Shown here piece after piece: positions 18,546 to 27,488 of a DNA stretch of 64,000 bases. The stretch is from the NCBI GenBank assembly GCA_963662375.2, contig CAXXRP010000004.1:88491-152490 (forward strand). The letters run 5' to 3'. The DNA is from UBA11612 sp963662375 (GTDB lineage: Bacteria > Pseudomonadota > Alphaproteobacteria > Rhodospirillales > Rhodospirillaceae). The notes below the pieces were generated by a model. That model was not told the DNA's origin, made no database searches, and was given only the letters and a program-made list of their open reading frames with translations. A program made the translations under genes and the position numbers. Numbering within the stretch: the first letter of the stretch is position 1; each line of letters starts with the position of its first letter.

Positions 18546-18887
18546 ATGGGCGGCACGATAACCCGAGCGCAACTAGCCGAAGCTATTTATCGAGAAGTGG
18601 GTTTGTCGCGGAATGGATCAGCGGACTTGCTTGAATTGGTGCTCAGCGAAATTGCGCAGTCTTTGTTGAAGAATGAGACCGTAAAAATTTCGTCGTTCGG
18701 GAGTTTCTCCGTGCGCCACAAAGGCCAACGGATTGGCCGCAATCCGAAGACCGGCGAAGAGGTGCCCATTCTTCCGCGCAAGGTGCTGGTGTTTCGAGCG
18801 TCGCAGGTCTTGAAGGCACGGATTTGCGAAGGCCCTGCCAACCGGGCCGGCCAGGGCCTGCCATCCCCTAATCCGCCGACTTCGTGA
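18546..18887 (+). CDS. ihfA: Integration host factor alpha subunit
   Basis: IhfA pairs with IhfB to form a DNA-bending heterodimer used in transcription, replication and site-specific recombination. The protein has the HU/IHF fold: ITRAQLAEAIYREVGLSR, then VKISSFGSFSVRHKGQRIGR and NPKTGEEVPILPRKV, which includes the Pro-tipped beta arm that intercalates into DNA. At 113 residues it is slightly longer than E. coli IhfA because of a Gly/Pro-rich tail. The stop overlaps the next gene. Confidence 0.94.
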   Translation: MGGTITRAQLAEAIYREVGLSRNGSADLLELVLSEIAQSLLKNETVKISSFGSFSVRHKGQRIGRNPKTGEEVPILPRKVLVFRASQVLKARICEGPANRAGQGLPSPNPPTS

Positions 18888-19309
18888 GCAGCGACAATAT
18901 GGGCGATGCGGGCGATGCCGGAGCGGACAATACCCGCACCCGCCCGGCGAAATCAGACGGCGCATTCCGCACCATCAGCGAGGTTGCCGACCAGCTGGAC
19001 GTTCCGCAGCACGTCCTTCGGTTTTGGGAAACAAAATTCACGCAAGTCCGGCCTTTGAAACGCGCCGGCGGACGCCGTTATTACCGTCCCGAAAACGTAG
19101 TGCTCCTCAAGCGCATTCGGACGCTGCTTTACTCTGACGGCCTAACGATCAAAGGCGTGCAAAAGCTGTTGCGTGAAACAGGGGTGAAAGCGGTGACTGC
19201 TGGTAAGTCGGCAGCGGCAAGCGGACTTGCCCGCGAAGATACGGTGAAGCTGTTGGCGGAATTGACGGCGTTGCGTGACGACCTACGCGATGCTGCCCAG
19301 AGCGCCTGA
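18884..19309 (+). CDS. MerR family transcriptional regulator
   Basis: A MerR-type winged helix is clear: FRTISEVADQLDVPQHVLRF, then ETKFTQVRPLKRAGGRRYYR and IKGVQKLLRE. The C-terminal part lacks the cysteines of metal-responsive MerR proteins and forms a short helix rich in Ala and Leu. This regulator follows ihfA in nearly all alphaproteobacteria and its target is not generally known. It starts at GTG 18884, overlapping the ihfA stop. Length is 141 residues. Confidence 0.9.
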   Translation: MSSDNMGDAGDAGADNTRTRPAKSDGAFRTISEVADQLDVPQHVLRFWETKFTQVRPLKRAGGRRYYRPENVVLLKRIRTLLYSDGLTIKGVQKLLRETGVKAVTAGKSAAASGLAREDTVKLLAELTALRDDLRDAAQSA

Positions 19310-19345
19310 CTCAAACAATATGTTTTGATGAGAGCTAAGACTTAG

Positions 19346-19374
19346 TTGTTTTGACTAAGGTCGGCGCTTATAGT
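19346..19374 (+). promoter_or_regulatory. Candidate promoter for tRNA-Pro
   Basis: TTGTTT at 19346-19351 and TATAGT at 19369-19374 are separated by 17 bases, about 50 bases upstream of the tRNA. A G/C-rich stretch resembling a stringent discriminator follows. A small CTTAG/CTAAG hairpin overlaps the -35 region. Confidence 0.45.
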
Positions 19375-19424
19375 GCGCGGCTTCCCGGCCGGGGCCCCCA
19401 ATTCCTGCCCCGCCGAGATTCCGT

Positions 19425-19501
<77 letters not shown>

Positions 19502-19525
19502 TTATAATAAAATAAACTCAATAAC

Positions 19526-19880
19526 TTATAGTTGGAACGTAAAGTAATATCTGAGCTGTCCTGCGCCCGCGTCAAGCGCTTTGTGCGTTGTAGCCACGTC
19601 GATGTCCTGATAGAGCACGGACGCCATGTAGGTGCGGAACGGGTGCATAAATACTGACGCCTAAAGGACACAACCGATTTGTCAGCGATGCGGAAGCTCG
19701 ACGTGAGCGCTGGTTTCATGCTCCGGAACCTATACCGCCTCGCCGCGGAGCCGCAATTCCAAACAATAGTTTGGCGTGAATTGAGCGCCGACTTCATGAA
19801 GACCGCTGACGCTATGCTGCCCGCGCGTGCCGTAAACATAAAGCCCGAGAATGCACGAGCGGTGCTCGGTGGACTACCGT
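19526..19880 (-). pseudogene. Decayed outer-membrane beta-barrel-like gene remnant
   Basis: On the minus strand, fragments in successive frames read like barrel strands: LGLYVYGTRGQHSVSGLHEV, GAQFTPNYCLELRLRGEAV, then YRFRSMKPALTSS, and a clean terminal piece RTYMASVLYQDIDVATTH followed by DAGAGQLRYYFTFQL and a stop at 19526. The alternation of aromatic and polar residues and the ending suggest an exported barrel protein. No continuous frame survives. The family cannot be named. It is sandwiched between tRNA-Pro and the ThDP enzyme gene. Confidence 0.4.
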
Positions 19881-19907
19881 GAATCATCATTTAACAAGAG
19901 GGGAAAC

Positions 19908-21554
19908 ATGGCCAAAGCCTCGGATGTGTTTGTTGCGTGCCTTGAGAATGAAGACGTCGAGTATGTGTTCGGCATTCCTGGCGAGGAAAATCTGGATTTA
20001 CTCGATAGTCTTTCTCGTTCAACCCGCATTAAGCTGATCCTCACCCGGCACGAGCAGGGTGCCGGATTTATGGCCGCCACATATGGGCGCCATACCGGCA
20101 AGGCGGGGGTCTGCGTTGCCACGCTGGGCCCGGGCGCGACCAATTTCGTCACCGCCGCTGCCTATGCGCAGCTTGGCGGGATGCCTATGATGATGATCAC
20201 AGGCCAGAAGCCCATCAAGAAATCAAAGCAGGGCCGTTTTCAGATTCTCGACGTCGTCGACGTGATGCGCCCGATCACGAAATACACTCATCAACTTGCC
20301 TCGGCCGACAATATTCCTTCGCGTGTCCGTGAGGCTTTTCGCCTGGCGGAAGAAGAGAAACCTGGCGCTGTGCATCTTGAGCTTCCCGAAGACATCGCCG
20401 ACGAACAAACCGACAGCACGCCACTGGCGCGCAGTTTGGTCCGTCGTCCCGTGCCCGAAGCCAAAGCCATCCGCGCCGCGGTTAAACGCGTGGAAGCGGC
20501 GCACTCGCCACTGCTGGTCATTGGCGCCGGTGCCAACCGCACCATAACCGGGCGCATGCTGCTACAGTTTATCGAAAAAACAGGAATTCCCTTCGTTACC
20601 ACTCAACTTGGCAAGGGTGTGGTTGACGAGTTGAACCCGAAGTTCCTTGGCTGCGCGGCGCTATCGGCGGCCGACTTCGTGCATCGCGCTATTGAAGCGG
20701 CCGATGTCATCGTCAACGTTGGGCATGACGTCATCGAAAAACCACCATTCTTCATGGGTCGCGACGGGGCGGATGTAATCCACATCAGTTCGAGGTCTGC
20801 CGCGGTCGATCCGGTTTATTTTCCGCAGATTGAGGTAATCGGCGATATCGCCAATGCGATCTGGCAGATGAAGGAAGACATCGTGCCCCAGGGCGCTTGG
20901 GACTTCTCGAAGATGATGAAGGCCCGCGCTGCCGAGGCGGCTCATACCGCTAGCATCCAGGACGACAAACGCTGCCCGATTTATCCTCCCTATCTGGTCA
21001 AGACCGTCCGCGACGTCATGCCAGCGGATGGCATCATTGCTCTCGATAATGGGGTCTATAAGATTTGGTTCGCGCGCAATTATCCGGCACGGCAATCTAA
21101 CACCGTCCTGCTCGACAACGCCCTGGCCACGATGGGCGCGGGGCTTCCGTCGGCGATGGCGTCAGCCATGGTCTATCCGAAACGCAAAGTCATGGCTATC
21201 TGTGGTGATGGTGGCTTCATGATGAACAGCCAGGAGCTTGAGACCGCTGTGCGTCTAGGCCTCAATGTCACGACATTGATCCTCAATGATGGTAGTTACG
21301 GCATGATCCGCTGGAAGCAAGTCAACATGGGTTTCAAGGACTGGGGGTTGACCTACGGCAACCCCGATTTCGTCAAGTATGCGGAGGCTTATGGCGCCAA
21401 CGGTCACCGCGTTGACAGCGCTGAAGGACTGCCCGGCTTGCTGAAGACGTGCCTTGATACGCCTGGCGTCCACGTTATCGACTGCCCGGTCGACTATTCC
21501 GACAACGACCGCATACTTAATCGCGAGATCAAGCAATTAGCCACGAAGGCTTAG
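19908..21554 (+). CDS. Thiamine-diphosphate-dependent enzyme, acetolactate synthase large-subunit-like
   Basis: This 548-residue protein has the three-domain acetohydroxyacid synthase/POX fold. The N-terminal Pyr domain carries the catalytic Glu in LTRHEQGAGFMAA and the GPGATNFVTAAAYA block; the ThDP-binding motif is AICGDGGFMMNSQELETAVR plus LILNDGSYGMIRW. No small regulatory subunit gene is nearby and the protein is not part of an ilv operon, so catabolic 2-oxoacid decarboxylation is as likely as branched-chain amino acid synthesis. GAGGGG precedes ATG 19908. It is followed after ten bases by an aldehyde dehydrogenase gene, suggesting that the aldehyde product is oxidised directly. Confidence 0.88.
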   Translation: MAKASDVFVACLENEDVEYVFGIPGEENLDLLDSLSRSTRIKLILTRHEQGAGFMAATYGRHTGKAGVCVATLGPGATNFVTAAAYAQLGGMPMMMITGQKPIKKSKQGRFQILDVVDVMRPITKYTHQLASADNIPSRVREAFRLAEEEKPGAVHLELPEDIADEQTDSTPLARSLVRRPVPEAKAIRAAVKRVEAAHSPLLVIGAGANRTITGRMLLQFIEKTGIPFVTTQLGKGVVDELNPKFLGCAALSAADFVHRAIEAADVIVNVGHDVIEKPPFFMGRDGADVIHISSRSAAVDPVYFPQIEVIGDIANAIWQMKEDIVPQGAWDFSKMMKARAAEAAHTASIQDDKRCPIYPPYLVKTVRDVMPADGIIALDNGVYKIWFARNYPARQSNTVLLDNALATMGAGLPSAMASAMVYPKRKVMAICGDGGFMMNSQELETAVRLGLNVTTLILNDGSYGMIRWKQVNMGFKDWGLTYGNPDFVKYAEAYGANGHRVDSAEGLPGLLKTCLDTPGVHVIDCPVDYSDNDRILNREIKQLATKA

Positions 21555-21564
21555 GGCCTTGCTC

Positions 21565-23001
21565 ATGACAAAGCTCCAATCAGCCTATCCCCTCTATCTG
21601 GCCAATGTGGCGCAGCAGCCCAACGCCGACCTTGAGGTCACCGATAAGTATTCCGGCAAGGTTGCGACTCGCGTCGCGTTGGCGGACGCCAAAACCATCG
21701 ACACCGGTATCGCCGCCGCCGCCGCTGCTGCCGAGCCCATGGCGCGCATGGCGGCTTATGAACGCCAGTCCGTGCTCGCCCACTGCGTGACCCGGTTCCA
21801 GGAGCGCTTCGAAGAACTCGCTTACGCCTTATGTATTGAAGCCGGTAAGCCGATCCGTGATTCTCGCGGTGAAGTTGGGCGACTTATCGATACCTTCCGC
21901 ATCGCCGCGGAAGAATCGGTGCGCATCACTGGCGAAATCCAGCCGCTGGACATCAGCCCGCGGGCCCGTGGCTATCAGGGTATGTGGAAGCGCGTTCCCA
22001 TCGGTCCGTGCTCGTTCATTTCGCCGTTCAATTTCCCACTCAATCTCGCCGCCCACAAAATCGCGCCTGCGCTTGCTGTGGGCTGCCCGTTCGTCATGAA
22101 ACCGGCGTCGCGGACGCCGCTTGGGGCCATCATCATTGGTGAAATTCTCGCCGAAACTGACCTGCCCAAGGGCGCCTTCTCGATCTTGCCCGCATCGCGC
22201 GCCGGCGCCGACCTATTCACCACCGACGAACGGTTGAAGTTGCTGTCATTCACCGGGTCGCCGGAGGTAGGTTGGGATTTGAAGGCGCGCGCGGGCAAGA
22301 AGAAAGTGGTGCTCGAACTCGGCGGTAACGCGGCGGTGATCGTCGACGCCGACGCCGATCTCGAAGACGCTGTCGAGCGCGTGGTATTTGGCGCTTTCTA
22401 CCAGTCCGGCCAGTCGTGCATCGGCGTGCAGCGCATCATCGTTCACGAAGCGGTGTACGAGGATTTCAAGAAGCTCCTCGTGGCAAAAACCAAGACGCTT
22501 ATCGCCGGCGATCCGCGCAAGGAAGAAACCTTCGTCGGCCCCATGATCGACGTGAAAGAAGCCAGGCGCCTGGACACCTGGATCCAGGAATCCACGAGCA
22601 AGGGGGCCAAGTTGCTGTGCGGCGGGAAACGAGACTGCGCCATGCTCGAGGCGACACTGCTCGAAGGCGTGGATCGCGACAGCAAGATCTACCGCGAGGA
22701 AGCCTTTGGCCCGGTAGCGATCATCTCCAAGTTCGGCGATTTCAAGGCGGCGCTGGACGAAGTGAATGATTCAAAGTTCGGCTTGCAAGCTGGAATTTTT
22801 ACGCGCGATCTCTTTAAAATGCTAATGGCATGGGACAACCTCGACGTCGGCGGCGTAGTGATCGGTGATGTGCCCAGCTACCGCGTCGATAATATGCCCT
22901 ACGGCGGGGTCAAGGATTCCGGACTGGGCCGTGAAGGCATCCGCTTCGCCATGGAAGATATGACGGAAATCCGCAATCTGGTGATCCGGCGTAGGGAATG
23001 A
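21565..23001 (+). CDS. NAD(P)-dependent aldehyde dehydrogenase
   Basis: A full-length aldehyde dehydrogenase superfamily protein (478 residues). The conserved segments are FISPFNFPLNLAAHKIAPAL, FTGSPEVGW, the general-base Glu in VVLELGGNAAVIVD and the catalytic Cys in YQSGQSCIGVQRI. The EEAFGPV and YGGVKDSGLGREG blocks are also present. The sequence is closest to the succinate-semialdehyde/lactaldehyde-type groups, but the substrate cannot be assigned. Its tight coupling to the upstream ThDP enzyme suggests a two-step route from a 2-oxoacid through an aldehyde to an acid. A strong hairpin follows the stop. Confidence 0.9.
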   Translation: MTKLQSAYPLYLANVAQQPNADLEVTDKYSGKVATRVALADAKTIDTGIAAAAAAAEPMARMAAYERQSVLAHCVTRFQERFEELAYALCIEAGKPIRDSRGEVGRLIDTFRIAAEESVRITGEIQPLDISPRARGYQGMWKRVPIGPCSFISPFNFPLNLAAHKIAPALAVGCPFVMKPASRTPLGAIIIGEILAETDLPKGAFSILPASRAGADLFTTDERLKLLSFTGSPEVGWDLKARAGKKKVVLELGGNAAVIVDADADLEDAVERVVFGAFYQSGQSCIGVQRIIVHEAVYEDFKKLLVAKTKTLIAGDPRKEETFVGPMIDVKEARRLDTWIQESTSKGAKLLCGGKRDCAMLEATLLEGVDRDSKIYREEAFGPVAIISKFGDFKAALDEVNDSKFGLQAGIFTRDLFKMLMAWDNLDVGGVVIGDVPSYRVDNMPYGGVKDSGLGREGIRFAMEDMTEIRNLVIRRRE

Positions 23002-23027
23002 GGGCGTGGGGCTACAACCCCACGCCC
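23002..23027 (+). terminator. Terminator hairpin after the aldehyde dehydrogenase
   Basis: A perfect 10-bp stem (GGGCGTGGGG / CCCCACGCCC) with a six-base loop begins right after the stop codon. The downstream T-tract is poor (ATTTTCTT after a four-base gap), so termination may be partial. Confidence 0.65.
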
Positions 23028-23041
23028 AACGCATTTTCTTA

Positions 23042-23373
23042 CGACTTGCGGGTTCGCTTTGCGGCCATCGCTATCGAACAGCGGCAACTTGCCGCCGGGC
23101 TGTGTTAGCCCACGCTCCAACCACCTGCGTGGGCAGGCGACGGCCGGGTGATTGTGCGGTCACCGCCCTCCACAAGGGTCCCCGTCCACTGGCGCTTGCG
23201 CCTTTATTTTTCCCGGCCCACTGCCGGATTTAGGTATCGATTCTTCGTGCGTGCTCTTGCCGGAAAACTAGTTCCATTTTTCCGGATCGCACACTATGCC
23301 CGCCAAGGAGTAAATTTTTTAAAAATCTATCTTCTCGGTGGTAAGTGCAGGCCAAGATGGCACTCAGAAAAAG
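23042..23373. other. Non-coding gap before cutA
   Basis: About 330 bases without a convincing gene. It contains small G/C-rich hairpins (for example GCGGCAACTTGCCGC near 23081) and an A/T-rich stretch TAAATTTTTTAAAAATC near 23313 that could be part of the cutA promoter. No frame shows family similarity that I can recognise. A small RNA cannot be excluded. Confidence 0.4.
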
Positions 23374-23386
23374 AAGGAGGCCGACC

Positions 23387-23758
23387 ATGCCCGTGTCCAC
23401 CCCAAGTCATTGTATGATTTACGTTACCACCGGTTCGGTGGACGAAGCGCGGACCATCGGCACGGCGCTGGTGAGCGAAAAGCTGGCCGCGTGCGTTAAC
23501 ATCATCGACGGTGCGACGTCCATTTACCGTTGGAAGGGCAAGGTTGAAGAGGCGAGGGAAGCGGTGTTTATCGCCAAAACCCGCTCTAATCTCGCCGGCG
23601 TTGCGGTCGAGCGCGTGAAAGCCCTGCACAGCAACAAAGTGCCGTGCGTCGTTGTCTACGAGATGATCTCGGGACTGACGACATATCTGGACTGGATCGA
23701 CGCTGAGACGGTGGCTCTGATTTTTGGGAGCGGACGCGGTGGGCATCGCGGAACTTGA
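23387..23758 (+). CDS. cutA: Divalent-cation tolerance protein CutA
   Basis: CutA is a small trimeric ferredoxin-like protein linked to copper tolerance, of uncertain biochemical role. The core IYVTTGSVDEARTIGTALVS, KLAACVNIIDGATSIYRWKG, REAVFIAKT, HSNKVPCVVVYEMISG and YLDWIDAET is complete. A strong AAGGAGG at 23374-23380 sits six bases before ATG 23387. After DAET the frame runs 13 residues longer than usual (ALIFGSGRGGHRGT), overlapping the next, broken gene, so the original stop may have been lost. Confidence 0.92.
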   Translation: MPVSTPSHCMIYVTTGSVDEARTIGTALVSEKLAACVNIIDGATSIYRWKGKVEEAREAVFIAKTRSNLAGVAVERVKALHSNKVPCVVVYEMISGLTTYLDWIDAETVALIFGSGRGGHRGT

Positions 23759-24008
23759 AGTTCGTGCTGCTGGGATACCGGAGCACCGTGCGAATATATA
23801 TATGCGGTGGAGCAGATCAAGAGCGGCGACTTCACCGGCTTCATTGGCGCGATAGCCAAGTTTCCCGATCATGCCGAGAGCTTTGCGCGCGGCCGGTGCC
23901 AACGCTGCGTTCAATATGTATGCCGAGGCGGGTGTGGGTCTCGCCGCCAGCGTGGCTGAGGATATTGGTGCGCTGATGGGTGAAGCCGCCAAAGACTCAA
24001 AAAGTTAA
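23739..24008 (+). pseudogene. Small hypothetical gene with two frameshifts in dinucleotide runs
   Basis: Starting from GTG 23739 the product would read AELEVRAAGIPEHRANIY, then AVEQIKSGDFTGFIGAIAKF, then PDHAESFAR and AGANAAFNMYAEAGVGLAAS to a stop at 24008, about 90 residues. The frame breaks first in an AT repeat (near 23793-23803) and again in GCGCGC (near 23887). Adding or removing one dinucleotide at each place restores it. The protein is not recognised. Its stop overlaps the converging ispDF stop. Confidence 0.45.
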
Positions 24009-25138
24009 ACTCTTACCGTAGCCACGGCCTGGGCAGCGATGCCTTCGCCGCGGCCGGTGAAGCCAAGCCCCTCGGTGGTGGTGGCTTTTACGCTGATGCG
24101 GCCTGTGTCCAGATCCAGAATGCGAGCGATGGACTCCACCATCGTCGTGCGGTGCGGCCCTACTTTGAGGCGCTCGCAGATGATGGTGATGTCGATGTGA
24201 ATGAGAGTGCCGCCACGCTCGGTCAGGAGCGCATGCGCGTGCTGAATGAATTTGTCCGAAGGTGCATCGCGCCATTTTTCGTCACTGGGCGGGAAGTGCT
24301 GGCCGATATCGCCGGCGCCGAGGGCTCCAAGGATAGCGTCCGTGGCTGCGTGGAGCGCGACATCGGCGTCGGAATGACCCTCGAGGCCCTGGGTATGGAA
24401 CAGCTTCACGCCGCAGAGGGTAACGTGATCACCCGGCCCAAACTTATGAACGTCGAAGCCCTGTCCGACGCGCGTTTCAGACAGAGCGGCGGTGAGGCGG
24501 GCGAGATCATCCATGGTCGTGACCTTTACGTTGGCGTTGTAGCCGGGAACGATGATCACGCGGTGCCCCGCGCGTTCCATCACCGCTGCATCGTCGGTAA
24601 GGGAGTTTCCGGCGTACCGGCGATGGGCAGAGAGAATAGCCGGAAAGCGAAAACCTTGCGGTGTTTGTGCGCGGACAAGACTATCGCGCGGCACGGTGGC
24701 GTCGACCTGCATGCCGTTGACTTTCTTCAACGTATCCACAACCGGCACGACCGGCACCGCACCGTCGGCCACGTTCAGCCCGTCAATTACGGTGTCGATA
24801 AGGCTCGCTGCCACAACGGGCCGGACGCCATCGTGGATCAGTACAAGATCAGGCGCATCGGCCGCCAAATACTCGAGGCCTTTGAGGACGGAGTCCTGGC
24901 GCGTTGCGCCGCCGTTGACCGATTGCACGTCAAGGCTGCCCACTGCCCCGGCGAAGGCCTCGGCATCCGCCGGGTGGATTGCCACGAGAACCTTTCCGAT
25001 TCTGGGATGGTCGGCAAACGCGTGCAGGGTACGCCGAAGTAGAGGCTCGCCGTTAAGGGACGCATATTGCTTGGGCCCTGCTCCACCGAAGCGCTGCCCG
25101 CGACCGGCGGCAACAATAAGAGCGGCGCAGGTAGTCAC
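24005..25138 (-). CDS. ispDF: Bifunctional MEP cytidylyltransferase / MEcPP synthase
   Basis: A fusion of two non-adjacent enzymes of the methylerythritol-phosphate isoprenoid pathway, common in alphaproteobacteria. Residues 1-220 are IspD: VAAGRGQRFGGAGPKQYA, ILIHDGVRPVV-type LVLIHDGVRPVVAA, and DSLVRAQTPQGFRF. Residues 221-377 are IspF: RVGQGFDVHKF, GHSDADVALHAATDAILGA and TTTEGLGFTGRGEGIAAQAV. The linker is short and both active sites look complete. It is divergent from dusB, its usual neighbour. Confidence 0.97.
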   Translation of the reverse strand: MTTCAALIVAAGRGQRFGGAGPKQYASLNGEPLLRRTLHAFADHPRIGKVLVAIHPADAEAFAGAVGSLDVQSVNGGATRQDSVLKGLEYLAADAPDLVLIHDGVRPVVAASLIDTVIDGLNVADGAVPVVPVVDTLKKVNGMQVDATVPRDSLVRAQTPQGFRFPAILSAHRRYAGNSLTDDAAVMERAGHRVIIVPGYNANVKVTTMDDLARLTAALSETRVGQGFDVHKFGPGDHVTLCGVKLFHTQGLEGHSDADVALHAATDAILGALGAGDIGQHFPPSDEKWRDAPSDKFIQHAHALLTERGGTLIHIDITIICERLKVGPHRTTMVESIARILDLDTGRISVKATTTEGLGFTGRGEGIAAQAVATVRV

Positions 25139-25329
25139 GATTTATCCCTTTTCAGCGGTTCTGGCGGACCCGCAGAGTAAGGAGGTAGGGCGGACGGCGC
25201 AATTTTCGTTTTCGCCCAATGTGTTGCGGATATGAAACGGCGGTCTCACCTGAGACCCTAAATCCCTTGATTTTACCCTGATTTCCTGGGCAAATGCCTA
25301 ATCTTTAGACAGTGGCGTTAGCGCAACAG

Positions 25330-26355
25330 ATGAGCAGAGCCCAAGTTCAAATCGGCTCGGTGACCGTGGCCGGGAACGTGTTTCTCGCGCCCATGTCAGG
25401 GGTCAGCGACCGGCCGTTTCGACGCCTCGTAAAGCGTTTTGGCTGCGCGTTGGTGTACTCGGAGATGCTCGCCAGCCAGCAGATGATCCGCGCTCATAAG
25501 CATTCCGGGGGCAAGAGCCGCAGGAGCAGCGAGGATTACAGTGACGAGGCGCCGCTAGCTGTTCAACTGGCTGGGTGCGATCCCGAAGTCATGGCCGAGG
25601 CGGCGCGCATGAACGAGGACGACGGCGCGGCGATTATCGATATCAATATGGGCTGCCCGGTGAAGAAAATTGTTAACACCTATGCCGGCTCGGCTCTGAT
25701 GCGTGATGAAGACAACGCAGTGCGGATTATTGAGGCCACGGTGAAGGCGGTGACGGTGCCCGTGACCTTGAAGATGCGCATGGGTTGGGACCACGCAAAC
25801 TTGAATGCGCCGTCGTTGGCAAAAAAGGCGGAAGATGCCGGTGTACAGCTCATCACCGTTCACGGCCGCACCCGCCAGCAACTTTATAGAGGCTCCGCGG
25901 ATTGGGCTTTCATCCGCAAGGTAAAAGATGCGGTATCCGTGCCCGTGGTGGGGAACGGCGATGTGGCGATGTTTGACGATGCGGCGGCGTTGCTGCAGCT
26001 CTCCGGCGGCGACGGGGTGATGGTCGGACGCGGCGCGTATGGTAAGCCGTGGTTTCCCGCGCAGGTCCAACACTTTCTGAACACGGGCGAGCGGCTGCCC
26101 GATCCACCGGCAGAGACGCGATGTGCGGTTACGCTTGAGCACTATGATGCGCTGCTGACTCATTACGGTGAGCGTCAAGGGGTGCGTATCGCCCGTAAAC
26201 ATTTGGCATGGTCGGCGCGGGGACTGCGCGGCGCTAATGCCTTCAGAGCCGCTATGAACCGCGAAACCGACCCGGCCCGAGTGCGTGCATGCGTCGCACG
26301 CCTGTTTGCTGGAGAGTTCCTTGACGATACCTCTGATCTAAAAGCCGCCGCCTGA
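25330..26355 (+). CDS. dusB: tRNA-dihydrouridine synthase B
   Basis: DusB is an FMN enzyme that reduces uridines in the tRNA D-loop. The TIM barrel starts with FLAPMSGVSDRPFRRLVKRF, contains the catalytic Cys region DINMGCPVKKI, SALMRDEDNAVRIIEATV, the tRNA/FMN-binding ITVHGRTRQQLYRGSADW and VVGNGDVAMFDDA. Historically the gene upstream of ntrB was called nifR3. ATG 25330 is chosen because the conserved core begins shortly after it; GTG 25312 is also possible. Its stop overlaps the ntrB start (TGATG). Confidence 0.93.
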   Translation: MSRAQVQIGSVTVAGNVFLAPMSGVSDRPFRRLVKRFGCALVYSEMLASQQMIRAHKHSGGKSRRSSEDYSDEAPLAVQLAGCDPEVMAEAARMNEDDGAAIIDINMGCPVKKIVNTYAGSALMRDEDNAVRIIEATVKAVTVPVTLKMRMGWDHANLNAPSLAKKAEDAGVQLITVHGRTRQQLYRGSADWAFIRKVKDAVSVPVVGNGDVAMFDDAAALLQLSGGDGVMVGRGAYGKPWFPAQVQHFLNTGERLPDPPAETRCAVTLEHYDALLTHYGERQGVRIARKHLAWSARGLRGANAFRAAMNRETDPARVRACVARLFAGEFLDDTSDLKAAA

Positions 26356-27488
26356 TGACTGTATCCGTTCACATGCTGCAACCAGATGCGCACGAGGACA
26401 AAGGCGGGGCCGGCGCATTGTCCGCCGAGTCCGTTCTCGGGGCGCTACCGGCAGCGACGCTAGTGGTAGATGACGCGTCCGTGCTCCGTTATGCTAACGC
26501 AGCGGCCGAGCACCTTTTTCAATCCAGTGCGACAGCGCTATCGGGAGAACCGCTGGCGAATATTTTGCCGCCGCAATCGCCGATATCGTCTTTGGTGGAT
26601 CAGGCGATGGAAAACGGGGCGCCCACATCTGCGTATGGCGTCGTGCTCGATACCCCGAGAACCGGCACGCGCATGATGACAGTTCATGTTGCGCCAATGG
26701 TGGAGACGCCAGGATGGGCCGTGCTCTCGCTTTTAGAGCAGACGCGGGCGCAAAAGATTGGGGAACAACTCGAACACCGCAATTCAGCCAGATCAGTAAC
26801 GGCGATGGCTGTCCTGTTGGCGCATGAAGTCAAAAATCCGTTGTCGGGTATACGCGGCGCGGCACAGTTGTTAGGGCAAAACGCTTCTGAGGACGACCGC
26901 AAACTAACGCAACTGATTTGCGATGAGGCGGATCGCATCGTTGCCTTGGTCAATCGTATGGAGGTTTTCTCCGATGACGGACCGCTAGAACGGCACCCGG
27001 TAAACATTCACGTCGTGCTCGAACGTGTACGGCGTCTCGCAGAAAACGGATTCGCAAAATCAGTCAAGTTCAGTGAGCGCTATGACCCGTCGTTACCACC
27101 GGTGGCGGGAAACTTGGACCAGTTGGTGCAGGTGTTTCTCAACCTCGTAAAGAACGCCGCCGAGGCTGTGCCTTCCAAGGGCGGTGAAATTTTTATGGCC
27201 ACAGCCTATCAGCCCGGCGTGCGTGTGGCTGTTCAAGGCGCTAACGAGCGCGTGCAGCTGCCGCTGGTGGTGACGATCCAGGACAACGGACCGGGCATTC
27301 CCGAGGACCTTTGGCCGCACCTGTTTGATCCGTTCGTGACGACTAAACCAAAGGGAACTGGTCTTGGCTTGGCCCTCGTCGCGAAGATCGTCAGCGATCA
27401 CGGTGGCGTAATCGAATTTGAAAACAAGCATTTGCGGACGGCATTTCGTGTGATGCTACCGATCATGACCGATGAGCCGGTCTCGTGA
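26355..27488 (+). CDS. ntrB: Nitrogen regulation sensor kinase NtrB
   Basis: NtrB (GlnL) is the soluble kinase/phosphatase that controls NtrC according to PII status. An N-terminal PAS domain (LVVDDASVLRYANAAAEHLF) precedes the HisKA motif LLAHEVKNPLSGIRGAAQLL with the phosphoacceptor His. The ATPase domain shows the N-box LVKNAAEAVP, the G1-box DNGPGIPEDLW, and GTGLGLALVAKIVSDHGG. At 377 residues it has normal length. ATGA overlaps at both ends tie it to dusB and ntrC as one operon. Confidence 0.95.
   Translation: MTVSVHMLQPDAHEDKGGAGALSAESVLGALPAATLVVDDASVLRYANAAAEHLFQSSATALSGEPLANILPPQSPISSLVDQAMENGAPTSAYGVVLDTPRTGTRMMTVHVAPMVETPGWAVLSLLEQTRAQKIGEQLEHRNSARSVTAMAVLLAHEVKNPLSGIRGAAQLLGQNASEDDRKLTQLICDEADRIVALVNRMEVFSDDGPLERHPVNIHVVLERVRRLAENGFAKSVKFSERYDPSLPPVAGNLDQLVQVFLNLVKNAAEAVPSKGGEIFMATAYQPGVRVAVQGANERVQLPLVVTIQDNGPGIPEDLWPHLFDPFVTTKPKGTGLGLALVAKIVSDHGGVIEFENKHLRTAFRVMLPIMTDEPVS

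Noticed and set aside
24152..25042. 296-codon plus-strand frame inside ispDF
   Set aside because: It overlaps the complete bifunctional enzyme on the other strand and shows no recognisable domain.
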